Source: Apus apus (Eukaryota > Chordata > Aves > Apodiformes > Apodidae). Taken from it: a stretch of 64,000 bases of DNA. The notes beneath the pieces were generated by a model that saw only the letters and a program-made list of their open reading frames with translations, made no database searches and was not told the origin of the DNA. The translations under genes were made by a program, and so were the position numbers. Positions 44,201 to 57,090 of the stretch are shown here, piece after piece. The number at the start of each line of letters is the position of its first letter. Within the stretch, counting starts at the first letter, position 1. The stretch is from positions 19,883,241 to 19,947,240 of the forward strand of contig NC_067285.1 in the NCBI RefSeq assembly GCF_020740795.1, given 5' to 3'.

Positions 44201-46900
44201 GTTTGAGCCTCCCTTCTACACATGAAAAAAGGGGTTAATAATCCCTGTCCTTTGTCTCCTTGATCTCATCAGTCTGCACGTAAATCTGAAGGCAGAAGTT
44301 TCCTAGACCATGTACATAGGGTGCCTTCAAAAACAGTCTTTGCCTACTGCCTCAGCCCTCTGCTGAGTTCACTAGCTCTTACTTCCTGCCAGCTGAGAGA
44401 GAAGGTCATGTCTGCTGGGATTTGGGTGGAGATAATGCCCTGTTTCCACAGAGAAGGGCAGGATGGTAGTATAGTAAGGCTTTCCATTTTTAGGTACATT
44501 GGTGTCATCAGTCCCAGCTAATATCTGCTGCCTTCTCTGTCCATCACATAAATCCTCCTGTGAGCCTTTCGTGCATGGTGCTACATGAAAATTCATCCTC
44601 AGGACCTATGGACCTCTCAAGGCTCTCCACTGTAATCTGTGTTTCCTTCATGTTCCTTGAATTTCAAATATATCAGAGGTGAGTCACTTCACTCGTCCTG
44701 CCCTAGAGCTGGAGTCAGATCACTGATAGGCAGGAAGCCTCTGGGTAAAGTGAGTAGAGCTGTGGTCCGGGCCTGAGTGGATTCAAGTGTAAATGCAATG
44801 GCTGGAGGTGCTTACTCTGGTGTGTTTGCTTGAGGCATACATGGGCCCAGCTAAAGGTCTGGAGTGTCTGGCATCCCAGGGGTCTTCTACATGAGTTGTC
44901 AGTCATGGCATTGCCTGTCAGCATGAGAGAATAAAAAACAAGGCTGAAGCAGGGCCTTCATTTGTGAGCTTATGTATACCAGTTACCTTGCGGAGTTTCT
45001 GGGAAAGTAGGGACTTAGTTGGGAGAGCCTTTGCTGAGCTGCTCACAAGGGTGAGCTACTTCTGAGATGGACTAATAGAGGAGAGACTTTAGGGCTTCCT
45101 GTGGATATCTTGCCCCTGGGCCTGACATGCAAATAGGTTCCACTGCATTGGCAGCTGCTTCTGTGCCTCAAGAGTTGCAGTACAGTTGCTGTGACTCTGG
45201 TGAAGGTCCTCTGGAGGATGACACATGGGTCTTTCTTCTGGCTTATAATCAGAGGAGAGGGGAGGTTCATGAGCAACTGTGTAAGAGATTTTTGTAGATA
45301 GTTGGTGAACCAGAAGACTGCACCCTTTGAGTACGTACAGTCACCTCACTGCTCCCGTGGCTCAAGTGCTTTTCTGAGGCAGGTATCTGGTGGTGCTCTT
45401 TATGCAGGTCAAGGATGTGAACACTCTCCTCTTGCTTGCTGCAGTAGGTGGTTTGATGCTCAGATAGGCAATCTGGAAAGGGTAGAGTTGATAGAGTGCA
45501 CGTGCTGGCTGTTCCTGTGACAGATTAGGAAGCCACCTGAGTCACTGTCCCATTGTCCCCATCCACATGGAGGCTATGGTACTGGAGGCAGGCCTGCCTG
45601 TCACACCTGAAAGAGCTGTACAACTCAAGCACAACCAGGGAGAGATTTTTAAGTCAAGAAGCAGCTGTTCAGTCACTCGGTGTAAGCTTGTAGGTAACTG
45701 AGGGAATTCTCTTGGTTTCTTTTGTCTAAACCCTTCTTCCCAAAGGGCCTCCTGTCAGTGTTTGAAGGCACTGGGACAGAAAATCTACTGCTGCTCTGAG
45801 GAATTTCCTCCAGAGGTGAAAGGCCCCCATCACTTCATGTAAAACCCGTCACTGGATCTCATTTTTTAACTGAAATTTGTCTGGTTTTACTGTGGGTTCT
45901 TCTCTGTCAGCATCAGGAGCCTGTGTAGAAATGTGCATGCTATCCTGGCCCCCAGTATTCAAGTTGCTTTTGACCTCTGGGTGCCATTTTCACCCGTTGT
46001 GCTGATTTTTGGTTTGTTTGGCTTGCAGCTGCCTGTGCACAACAGCCAGGCCTTGCAGGTGGGACCAGCGTGTGGGAGGATTTGCCATCAGGCTGGCTGT
46101 TGCCTTTATTCCTGCGTGCAGTCTGAGGTGCTGCAATGATGACCTGCCTTTCCCAAAGTGGCTCTCCAGCTCTGTGAGGGTCACTCTGCTCCTCAGGAGC
46201 AGCTGTGATGAGCTGTCTTCTCTGGTGCAGGCAGCCAAGGCATTGCTGTCACCTCTGGCAGTTGCTGTGCAGCTGTCAGACCCTCTTGCTCCTTTCTGAG
46301 CAGGACAAAACTGCTGCCAGCGCTTGCTCATTCTGGTCCTTTGATGCCTCCTGCATCAAAGAGTCTGGACAGTTGTTGCTGATTTATTAGGTATTGCCCT
46401 GGGAAGGTACCATCAAACACTAGCTTTGCACCCTGGGCACAACCAGTCACTGCCCAGAAGTTTCCAGGTGCCTGGGCAAAAAGATCAGCCTGATGCTGCA
46501 TGTGTCTGCAAGCATCCACCACATTGGGACAGCAAAAAAGCAGAGGTGGGTGGACAAATTCCTATGGTAATCCCTGGCCTCAGGGTACAGCCCTGTGGGA
46601 GGGCTGTCATGAAATGTGGTGGCTGTGGTGGGATACGAAAGCCTAAGGATCTGGCAGCTGAGGGCATGGCATTGCTTTCCCAAATGCTTAAAGGCAGCAG
46701 AATTATCAGAGAGTGAGTGTGAGGGGGCCATCCTGTGGGTCCAAGAGAGGAGAGCTCAGAGTCAAAGAGGCTGATTTTTTAAGTGTCTGGGCTGTGACCA
46801 GGTTTGGGGACACCAGTGCTGACAAAAATCAAGGTGTATGAGGTAAGCAGAGGAGAGCAATGAAAAAACCGTCCTAAGAAGAAGGCACAGAGGCAAAACC
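41253..46900. other. Intergenic DNA, no gene seen
   Basis: Unique-looking sequence of mixed composition. An AT-rich homeobox-word cluster lies near 43630-43770. No coding exon with family resemblance was found on either strand. Confidence 0.5.
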
Positions 46901-46959
46901 ACCACCCTCCCTTGCAGAAAAGCGAGAGAAGGCATCCGGACCTGGAGCTACAGGGGAGC

Positions 46960-47185
46960 GTAGCAGTGACCCCGGGGCGGGGGTTGCGTGGGCACAGCCG
47001 CGATGACCCGCCGGGAGGGGGCTGCCCGTCCCGCACCCACCCGCGCGCTGCTGCCGCCTGGCCACGGCGTGGAGCCCGCGCTCCGTGCGGGGCTCGGGGG
47101 GACGGGGCGGGGGCTGCCCGTGGGGCGGGGGCTGCCCAGAGCCCGGAAGGCGGGTGGTTTCGGCCCGCGGAGGTGCCCAAGCCAC
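46960..47185. promoter_or_regulatory. Orphan CpG island
   Basis: About 225 bp dense in CpG (GACCCGCCGGG, ACCCGCGCGCTGCTGCCGCC, GGCCCGCGGAGG) in otherwise moderate DNA. It has a short direct repeat, GGGGCGGGGGCTGCCCGTGG type. It is about 16 kb past HIF1AN with no gene recognised beside it. Open frames across it have no family resemblance. Confidence 0.6.
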
Positions 47186-48154
47186 TGCAGGAGTTTGAAG
47201 ATAAGCTATCCGGAGAGTCAAAAACCTAAATTCCAAACTGAGGTCTTGCAGGAGCCGCTTTCCTGTGAAAATCATCTCCCCTGTCACAGAGTTCTGATGT
47301 GTTAGAGGCAGCAGGTGTGAACCTGAATCAAGTTTCAGCCTTAGCTTTGGAACCCAGTTGCTAGAACTGGACTGGACTTGCCTCTTCCAGACTGGTGATA
47401 CAGGTGCTGGGGATGTACATGAGAACAGGTACCTACACCTGAACACTGGCATTGCAGGATGGATGCTGACTGCTGTGCTAAGTGCTGTACAAGTACAAGC
47501 ATATGAGACAAGTCGTATTTTCATTGTGCTACATATCTTGTCCTATACCAGTGCAATCCTGCTGAGGTCTGTGTGTACTCTGGTCACACTGCTGGGAGAT
47601 TTTGTGTGTGAGACAGCTAATGTCAGCTACTCACATTTCCCTTTGTGGGTTGTAGGGTTTTTCCCCACAACCATAAAACAAAAGAGAAGTTCTACCGTGT
47701 TTAATCTGCTTCTCTAGCAGGTAATTTAAGTCCAGGCCTGTTTTCTGTGGTTCACATTGCTTTGTTTTATTGCAACACTGGCTGCTTTTTCATATTTCTC
47801 AGCACTAGAAATAATACTGGGGTGCACTTCAAGTTTAGAAAAAGCTTTCAGGACCTTGCTTTACTCACATTTGTCCATCAGAGAGCCCCAGCGGCCCGTG
47901 GACACGTTGGGTTTAGCTGTGGTGTCTGCCCATCCAGAGGAAAGGACGAAGGACAAGTGACCTGTGATGCCCCTTTCCAAGGAGAGGTGATGCTCTAGCT
48001 CCTGTGATCACTTTTGTTCTTCACCCTGTTTTCCACACCCAGTGAGGTGTGTCTTCCCTGAAGCCCCCTCTGAGTGTTCCCTGTCCCTCTTCCCCTGCTC
48101 CAGACCCAAATCAGCGAGCTGCCTGCCTGTTCCACTTGCCCTGAGAAGGAACAA

Positions 48155-48420
48155 TCCGCGCCTGGGCTTTCGGCAGGGAAGGGTGCAGGCGGGGGTGCTG
48201 CGGGGCGGGTGCGCAGGCTGCAATGTGCGCGCTGGACCCGCGAGGGCAGCAAAACACCGCGGGAGAAGCGGGGGATCCGCCGCGGAGGGCTGGTGACAAA
48301 AGGGACACGGACTCGGGGCCCTTCACGGGCTCTTCACAGCGGGGTTTTCCAGGGCTGCTGCCTCGGAGGCTCAGAAGGTGCTGCGGGAGAGGCAGGCACG
48401 CTGCCCATCCCGCGAAGGAC
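48155..48420. promoter_or_regulatory. Second orphan CpG island
   Basis: A second CpG-rich patch about 1 kb beyond the first (ATCCGCCGCGGAGGG, GTGCGCGCTGGACCCGCGAG, CGGGGCGGGTGCGCAGG), fading out near 48420. The DNA between the two islands (47190-48150) has ordinary composition. Confidence 0.5.
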
Positions 48421-51400
48421 CCAGCCGTGTCCCCTTTTAGGACCAGAGCTTGCCCGAGACTTGTCCGGAGTCTATTTTGCACATCTGAGACATAGGATAG
48501 TAGGAATGGAGGTGTGCCCCAGGCCCCGATACCAAGAAGATGGAGCTGGCAAACTAGCATCACAGTGGTGTGCCCTCAAAGTGGGGCCTGTTGAGTACTT
48601 CTGGGTCTGCCTTATGCTCAGCCATCAGCCCTCTTGTGGAGCAGGTCTGTCCTGGGAAACACATTGGAAGGGGGACTGTTTTGGAGGTTTTCTCTGTATC
48701 TGCATGCCAGGGCTCTGTATATGGCTCTCATAACCCTCACCAAGCATCACCTATGTTTATCATGGCTCAGAGAAGCTTGACTACCCTTTTCAGTGCACCT
48801 AAAGTGGAGTGCATTCTACCTCTGGTCAGGCAGCATGATTGGTGGCTGAGCTCCTGCCTTCCACCTCTTCCAGCAGAGGCAAAGCCACTCAGGGAGAAAC
48901 AAGAGGGAGTTAGGGATTTGTTGAACTCCTCAGTGGACCCAGAGAGCTCTGGTTCCTCAGAGCTCCTGAGGCTTGAGGATGCTAGAGGCTAAGGTAAGCT
49001 CTGACCTAGACTGCAAACAGAAAGCCCCAAATAAAGCAAGGCACAACTGTGAAGAACTCATCCCCTTTTCCCTGTTATGTATACACCACCACATCCAGAC
49101 CACAGGCATGGGCCCAGTGCATGCTCCCCAGCACCCATCAGGGCAAGACCCCACTGCTCACTCTTCCTTCCTGGGGGAGGTGTGGAAGGAAGCTGCTACA
49201 GCACAGAGCGTAGAGAGGAAAAAGAGGCCTTTGCTTCCACAAAGCAGGGTATGGTGGCTGTGGCGAGTGACTCAGAGACCCAGCCACCACCATCCTAAAC
49301 CTTTGCTCATCAGGGCTGTGCTCCCAGCACGTCTCTGCAGCCCCCTCCTTCCCCCTCCTTTCCAATCCTCTTGTGCTGTTTTCTTGGCAAGGGTGCTGGC
49401 TTTCAGCCACACCTCATGTGCCCTATTGATAGCTGGTAATTTATGTAAATCTCCTAATATATGGATTCTGGGATCAGGACAGAGGGTTTGTGTGTGAGAT
49501 GAGATTAATATGTTTGCAGATTTTCTCTGCAAAGAGAGGGAGAGAGGCAGGCAGGGCCAGGACATTTGCCCTAGGTCTCTATTAGCACCTCTCTGTGTGC
49601 CAGCCATGCCTGGCCCCTGGCTTCCCCTTGGCCAGTGGTGTGGGGGACTCGCCCTGCTTTGGCCACTCTGGTCACCCACAGCCAGCATTGCCAGCCAGTA
49701 AGTGCATTCTATCTGTGTCTGCTCCCCCAAAGTTTCAGCATCTCCAGAAGGTGGCTGGGCTGAGCTGTGATGGAAACTGCTGCTGCCATGGGATTTTGTG
49801 GCCCCTGGGAGTGCTGGAAAACTGTGGCTCGGTTTATTCTCCCTGTGACAGTTTAGGAGAGTGGAGGCTGCTTGTAGCCACTGGCATTTTGGTGCAGCTG
49901 GGGCTCATGTTCTTCTGGTCCAGGTAGAAATCAGAGAAAGGGTGATATAAAGAGCAGGGCACAGGCTGAGGGGACCAGCCTGCCAGTGGGGTGACAGGGC
50001 ACAGGGCTCTGGGCAGGAGGAAGATGGTGAGCCCAGCACCTGGCTTGGTGCCCACTGACTGGGCTGATATGATGGGTTGAGGCTGAAGAATGGGCAGGAG
50101 GATGCCATGTGCCCCTGTCCTGTTGCTCCTGGGGACTGCAGTCCATGGGGGGAGAGGTGGTACCTCTGCACCCAGCCCTGTCCCTTGGCTGCACACCTGA
50201 TTTGTGTGCATCTCTCAGCCCAACACCTGTGCTTGGCTGCCTGGGCTCAGCGTGGTGCTGTGCTGGTGGGTCATATGGGGAGGCATGATGGGGAGTGGTG
50301 GTGGGTAAGGGAGCTGCCCTCTGATTTAGATGTTCCTGAGGAGTTCCCATTGCACACCTGACATTTAGAAACCAGGAATCCTGCTGATGGATAGGATTTG
50401 ATGTGGTGGAGTATATTTCACACAGTGTCATTTATCCTGGTGCTGCCTCATGTGAAATGTCAGCCATTCAGGAGCTTTTCTGATGGTTCTTTGAAGTACT
50501 GGTTTCTGATAAACTCAGGAGAAGGATGATTTTTTCCACTCAGGTCAGGGACCAGGAGTGGCAACAACTTTTCTCCTCTTTGCACAGGGTCCTTCAGTAG
50601 GACCTGACAGCTCTGCCCTGACAGCAGGGCAGCAGTGGGGATCCTGTTGCCTTTCTTTCTCCTGGTAAACCCCTGCCCCTTTTAGGGACTGTACAATCTC
50701 CTTTCTCTCACCTCACCTCTCTCTGACAGAACCTTGTCTAATGCTACTTTTCCCTGCTTGCATCTGGATTTGATCCCAAGACTCTTTTTTGCCTTTGGAG
50801 GAATATTTTTAACTCCCCTGGGGTTTCTGCTGTTGACAATGGAAATCTATTGTGTTTTATGTGCCTGGAAAATGAATTTCCATGTTAGAAGAGGAGAGCA
50901 ATTATCACAAGCAAGAGAGATCAAATTGGGTCTTTAAAAAGAAAATAAAGTTCAGATCTTATCTGATTAATGAGATTTCTTCCAAACCTTAACAAATCTT
51001 AATTACAGTGACTCTGCTGGAAGGGATGAGGTAAAGCTAGGATTGGGGGCTATCTAAACAGAACTGCTCTCTTCTGAGCTAGAGTACATCCCTGCATGAA
51101 AGCAGCAGGGACGGCCATTGAGTGTGGAAAGCTGCTCAGCTGGAAATCGGCAAGGCAGGATTCTCCATGGAGCCTGAGCAGCTCCTTCCTCAAAGGCCTG
51201 CGGCACTGGGGGAGAGCCCTGCCAGCCCCAACTGGCAGTGAGGCTGCTGCCTTACTCTGTCCTGCATCCTGGCATCATTTTTCTTCAGATTCCTTCTTGC
51301 TGCTACAAATTTTTCACCTTTTTTTTTAAACTTTCTGTAATAAGAATGATTGTTCAGTTGTGGAGGATTTTTTTTTCCTCACTTTCCTGATTTTTAAAAA

Positions 51401-54400
51401 ATAAGCTGAGGGATGCAAAGTTATTTATTCAGTTTATGCTCACAAAACACTTTCAGATTATTTTATTGGATTGCCTGTGTAATGCAAGGAAGAGACTGTC
51501 CTTGTTACCCATCTAGTGAATACAATAACTTTCTTTCCGAAAGAATGTGAGTCTTGAGCCGAAGATGTTGAGAAAGGGAGACTCCAGTGCTTCCCGTAAC
51601 AGCCTGCTCTAGTGGCAAATCACCCTGACCTCCTCAGACAAAGTAAAACAAAACAAAAAAGATTCAGTACTTTTTTTTTTTAATTTGGTTTTGTCTGGCT
51701 TCAGCATTTATCCATTGGCTCTTGTTACAGCTTTCTCTGGCAGTTTGAAGTTTCTTTAGAACCTGGTATTTATTCCCGAGGTAGAAATTTATATGCGGGA
51801 AGCAAATCACCTCTTGATCTTTTTAATAAACAAAACAAACTGCTCCCTTCAAATCCTTTGTGTAGTATGTTTTCCACCCAATTTTGGGTGATGTTTGGGG
51901 CTTTTCAATCCTGTCACCAGAAAACAAGCTGAGAAGAAAAGAGGAGGAAACAGAAATAAGTCCAAACCCCTGGAAAATCAGACAGCCAAGCCCTCCCTCC
52001 CTGTTGTCTGTATGAATACATTGTTTTCCTTTCCATTGTCTTTGGAAAAAAAATTTGGAAAATATCACTCATTTAAAGAACATTTTTCCAGTCGCTGTAT
52101 AATTTCAGATTAATTGTTAACAGGTATTACCAGAGATGGAACTGGCTGTCAGCATTTGAGTGAGGGGTAAAAATGACAACAGATCTGTATATTTAAACAC
52201 ACACAGATTTTCAGGGTATGGGTGGGAATGACAGGACGGGTTGCAGAGTGCCCAAGCATTCCCTTCTCTGCCCAGCCCAGCCGAGGCGACGAGCAAGTGT
52301 GCGCCGAGGGGAGTTTGTTCCCCGGTCGGCTGTGGGAATCAGGCAGCCCGAGAAGCTGAAGTTGTGCAAAGGAGCAAGTCACAGCAGGATCTGAAGAGCA
52401 GGAAAATAAAGCAGGTACTTCTCATGCACACGCATCCTCTGAAAACTTTCTGCTCTTGGGCTCCTAGGACCTGTACCTTGTGTTTCCAGCTTAAACTGCT
52501 AGGCACAAATTTTGCTTGTGGCCCTTATTTATCCACCAAGTTTTCGCCCTCTCTTCTTTGTCCCATGAAGTTCCAAAACGTGTGAATAATTTAAATTATT
52601 TTTGCATCATTTCCAATGTATTATATTATTCTCATCTGCCTCTCTTGTTTGCCTGATTTATGAAAGTTTGGGATTTTTTAGGAATTGCCTCTATTTTTAC
52701 TAAGAGAGAGAATTTTTTTATCATTACAAATTTTGTGATCTTATTGCCAGCTTTCTCCTCAAGGCCCTGATTTGGCGAAACCCTTCTGCAGTTATTCTAC
52801 TTTAGGAATGCACTTAAATCTTCTTAGAAGTAATGGTTTGGGACATAGAATTAAAATTAAATAGTTTCCTAAATTGAGAGTCAAATCTTCAGCAAATATC
52901 CCAGCTTGCTCTGCTCCTAATTGTGATTATGTTTACAACCTTTAATTTCTTTCAGGACAGTTAGGGAAAGGAACAACAACAAATACATTTAGAGGGAACT
53001 GTCATTTTCCTTCCATTTTTTTATACTTTGCAATGAAATGTTTTTTGCATTTTAAAAAAGGACACCTTTTTCCTAGTATTAACAACTTTAGCTCTTCAAA
53101 AAACAAATAGCAAACACTCAAACCAGCAACATTATAAAAATAAAATAGTTAGGATTCTTGTACTGGCTTTCTGTTTTAAGGGGGTGCATGCATCACATTT
53201 TCAGGCTGTTGTCTGCTTTGTCCAAGGTTAGAAAGTTACTTTTTAATTGAAGGCTGAATTCCTGATCCTAACACGTCTCCTTTTTCTTCCCGTGCCCTTT
53301 TCTTCCCCAAAGTCTGCATGTTATTTTAGCTGGAAGGATCTCATTTCTGCTTGCAACACTGTTCTCACAAGGCAATGCCATTGGGGTAGGAGCAGGCAAC
53401 CAGGCACTGAAGCTCACCAAGCCAGTGTGAACCTGCAAGCAGAGTCTGGCTTAACTGTGCTGACTCTTCAAAAATCATGGGCTTGATCCCCATTCACCTT
53501 TCTCAGTTGCAAAACTGGCTTAAAATTCACCATGTTAAGGAAAAAAAAAAAAAAAAAAAGCATTAGCAAACAGCTTATTTTCAGATGCCATTGTATTGTG
53601 GAACAGCAGGTCAGCTTTCAAGCTGTTTGCTGCATCCACAACAAACAGTTATTTCTTAAGGAAAAGGATTTTAAAAGTCTGCTCAGAGCTTTGCATATAA
53701 TCCTACAACTACTAGACCCAAGGCTTTGAGTAATATCAAAATCGAAATAAATTCTCCCTGTGAGAATCATAAGAATCTGCCAAATTAGTTCACAGGGGTA
53801 AACAAACAGCCAAATATTAGTATTCCACACTAAGAGCTAAATCCTATAAGTGGGGCCAGGGTTGCACATGGATTATCCTTTTATAGTTCAGGCGTGGATT
53901 TACCAAGGGGATTATAGGCCTTTCCCTCCTCTCCCTCCCTTCCTCCTCTCCATCCTGGTGCTGCCCAGTGCTGCCCATTCCCACCACACTGCACTGTCCC
54001 TCCCACTGCCCTGATGCCCTTCCCCGGGTGTGGAGCTTCATCTGCCCCCTCACACCTCCACCCTGAGCACCCTGGGAGCAGGGGAAAACAGTCACCCCTG
54101 TGTTCAAGATGACAAAAGCAGGACTGGGAGTGATGCAGAGGTCAGTCAGTTCCAGGTTCTGAATGGGTGCAGGATCCCTGGGGGATTAGACCCCAGATGT
54201 CCTGACCTCTTTTCTTCCTGACACTGCTTTGCATTGCTCAATGCTGTTTCCTGAACAGGGATAATGACAATTTGAGCTGACACCCTCCTCGGTTTTCCTT
54301 CCTTACTGCTCTGATATTGCAGTCCTGATGGCTTGTCACTCTTAATATCCTGCACACTTCCACTGAGTCCCTCAGAGTGTCAGAAAGCTTTGGTTGAGCT

Positions 54401-54584
54401 CAGGGTACTTTGCATGACGCCAAGGTGACACATATTTATAGATTTTATGGACTTATTCCCTCCTTGTTATCAACATAGCAATTTTTAACTGGATTTTTGC
54501 TACTCTTTTTCGAGCAGAAACAATTCTGCAACATCACTTGCTTGCTCTAATCTTTTTATTTATGTTTAACAGATTATTACTATT
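48421..54584. other. Intergenic DNA, no gene seen
   Basis: The part to about 50700 is GC-moderate and unremarkable. From about 50740 to 53200 the sequence turns AT-rich with many homeodomain-type words. An A-run of about 19 lies at 53539-53557. No repeat of the CR1 class was recognised. Confidence 0.5.
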
Positions 54585-54695
54585 ATATAAAAGTGCCCAG
54601 TGCTTTAGAAGGCATAAAATACAGATAATCTCTGTTGTGAAGAGTGTGCAATCTAAACAAAACAGACAATGTAGACAGAGCTCCCTGAAAAACCC
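54585..54695. repeat. Possible L3/CR1-like ancient repeat fragment
   Basis: AGTGCCCAGTGCTTTAGAAG, then GAAGAGTGTGCAATCTAAAC and AGACAATGTAGACAG, resemble the ancient L3-type 3' region (agagcttacaatctaaatagacaagac). Diverged; family assignment is from memory. Confidence 0.35.
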
Positions 54696-55539
54696 AGAAG
54701 AATGAAGATTAGTCTTGTTTTGTTTTTATAGGTACATTGCTAACATTATTGGACAAGAAATAGAGGCTTTCTTCTTCTTCCCCCTCCATTCTCGCATTTA
54801 ATACTTCCCTCTCATTCATGCAATATGATGCAACATGAAATAGAGCCTGGTTTATGCTGCTGGCCCAAATTCAACAGCCCTGAATCCTGTGCCTGCTCCC
54901 AAGCACTCACGTGCTTAAGATTTCTCTGGATTGGTGCCTTATATCATGCAGTCTATTGACAGCTGCCCTTTTGCTTACAAATGAAACTGTCCCTAAATCA
55001 ATAAGAAAAAAAAACTTATTCTCCTCACCTGTTTAATGCCACAGCTGTGTGTTGCTGTAAGATTTGTGAGCAAGCTGAAGTCTACAGAGAAAGCAGTAAG
55101 AAAAAGAACAGTTTCCCTACCAAAAGGAATGGGTGTTCTGTGTTTACATACAAATCACCTTCTGGGGGGGTTGTTGGTTTTCTCTAGAAATTTTCTGGGT
55201 TGATTGACAAGCAGGGGCTATTGTCTGGTGTACAGTAGTTGATGCAGAGCCCCATCACTTTACGGGAACACTGACCATAGTTTTCAGAAAGGCTAATATT
55301 TTAACAAATTTGCACTTGGGTAATGTGTGTTTCTCAAATCCCTTTTATGATTTCTCAAGGATTTTGAGGTTGTAAGGACAAAGAATTCTGTGATATGGAG
55401 GAAACTGTGGATGTTGTCCTGTATAAAGACAATGGAGTTAAAGTCAGTGCCCAACCACATGAAGTACAGGTTTCTGAGAGTGGAAGAATCGTCTGGCTAC
55501 AGCTGTCTCACCTGGCACTTCACTGATGGATTTAATGGC

Positions 55540-55620
55540 ATTTGCTTGCTATGTGACCCAGGACAAGTCACTAGATGAGTCCTATGGCTCACATTCCTAG
55601 CTGTAAGACAGAGGTACCTT
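55540..55620 (+). repeat. MIR-type SINE fragment
   Basis: TGCTATGTGACCCAGGACAA followed by GTCACTAGATGAGTCC and TAGCTGTAAGACAGAGGTAC follows the forward MIR core (gctgtgtgaccttgggcaagtcac, then catctgtaaaatgagg). Confidence 0.48.
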
Positions 55621-57061
55621 GTTTAGTTAGGGAAGTTCATGTGTGCAGATAAAAAGCAACTAGCAGTTGAGATGCTTTGCACGTATTTCTTACCTTGGCA
55701 TACTTAATTGCTCAGACTCCACTACCTTCATCTTCCCGGATACAGTGTGAGGAGGGACCTCTCCCTTACACATCAGTCACAGAGATTTGGAGAAGAGGGC
55801 TGGCTGTGGAAAGCACTCAGGGAACCCTCACAGGTATCCCTAGATGGGAAGAAGACACTTCAGGAAGCTACACTGGAAAATGCAGAGATTAAGCCAGGAT
55901 GTTCCCATTTGATCTCTCCTTTCCATTTTTCCTAGAGGAGGTACAGCCTGAAAAAATGAGTGTGTGGCTACATGGAGGGTTTCAGACAGAGCAGGATCTG
56001 GGAAAGGTTAGGCTTTGTTCATAGGTGGGTACCTATGAATTCATATATGCAGGCATTGTCAAGCCACATGTGCCCCAAACCCTCCTTGGCATGATTTGTG
56101 ATGCCAAACAAAAGCCTCCATGCCAGTGCCCCAAGCACACTGTGCAGAGCTGCTGGCTTGGCCATGCCTTGTGCAGCCACTTGTCTCACTGCAGGCCTGG
56201 GATGAGCTATTTCTGCTGGTTGTCTCCCTGGTGAGTTGGATAATGTGTGGGATTCTCTTCCAAGTCATGAGTTGGTTTTTCTCTCATAAGCCTCCCCCAG
56301 CACCACACAAGGAGGCTTCTGTTGCTGGCTCGGGGAGGTGCAAATGCTGACAAGACCTGGCTCTGCAGCTGGCTCACAGGGTGGCCCTGGGCCCTTCACA
56401 TACCCCTCTCTGTGCCCTCTGCTCTTTCCCTTTTGTTGCATGCCCTGATGGTCAGCATTTTGGGGCAGGCAAGCCCTCTACTTTGGCCATCCTCAGTGCC
56501 TGGTTACTGCTGAAACAACTAGTGCACGTCTGTGGCACAGGGTCTCCTCCCTTCTCCAGCTGGAGCGGAGTGGCAGCCCGTCACATTGCTGGCATGCCAT
56601 GGCCATGATTCAGACCCCACTGATGACCCACATTTGCTTCTGCACCCAAGCTGTGTGTCCCGCATCAGACCAGACACTTCAACAGGAGGTTTTGGCTACT
56701 GTCCCAGCGAATTAGACCTCAGGTCTTAATGGTCTGATGCTGAAATCAGGACCTTCTCCCTGGAGGGTGTCTAAGCTGTTGTGGCTAACCTGGCTGCCTG
56801 TTGTTTTTGCTCATACACAGTTTCATTAACAGTACATTCTTCTTCTGAAACTGATACATCAGTTTTAATTAGTGAGGTTTTCTCATTCTGTCCAGAGGAG
56901 CCTCCTGCCTTCAAAGACCAACTTTCAAACATTAACTCTTCTAAATGTTTTCTCCCACATGTGAACCCCTCCCCATCCTGCCTTGTAAATTATGGTCAGT
57001 CAGTCCTTTACTTTTAGCAGGCAGGTACTTAGTGTGATAAATTCAGGTTAGTGTCTCCTTA

Positions 57062-57090
57062 AGTGTGTGTGTATCTCTGTGTGTGTGTAA
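57062..57090. repeat. Interrupted (GT)n microsatellite
   Basis: Two short GT runs separated by ATCTCT. Short and imperfect. Confidence 0.8.

Noticed and set aside
46779-47524. Open frames of 100-216 codons across the orphan CpG islands
   Set aside because: Composition-driven, overlapping on both strands, no recognisable domain and no convincing splice sites.
56360-56440. MIR-like wording (GTGGCCCTGGGCCCTTCACA)
   Set aside because: Only one short segment matches and the flanks do not follow the consensus.
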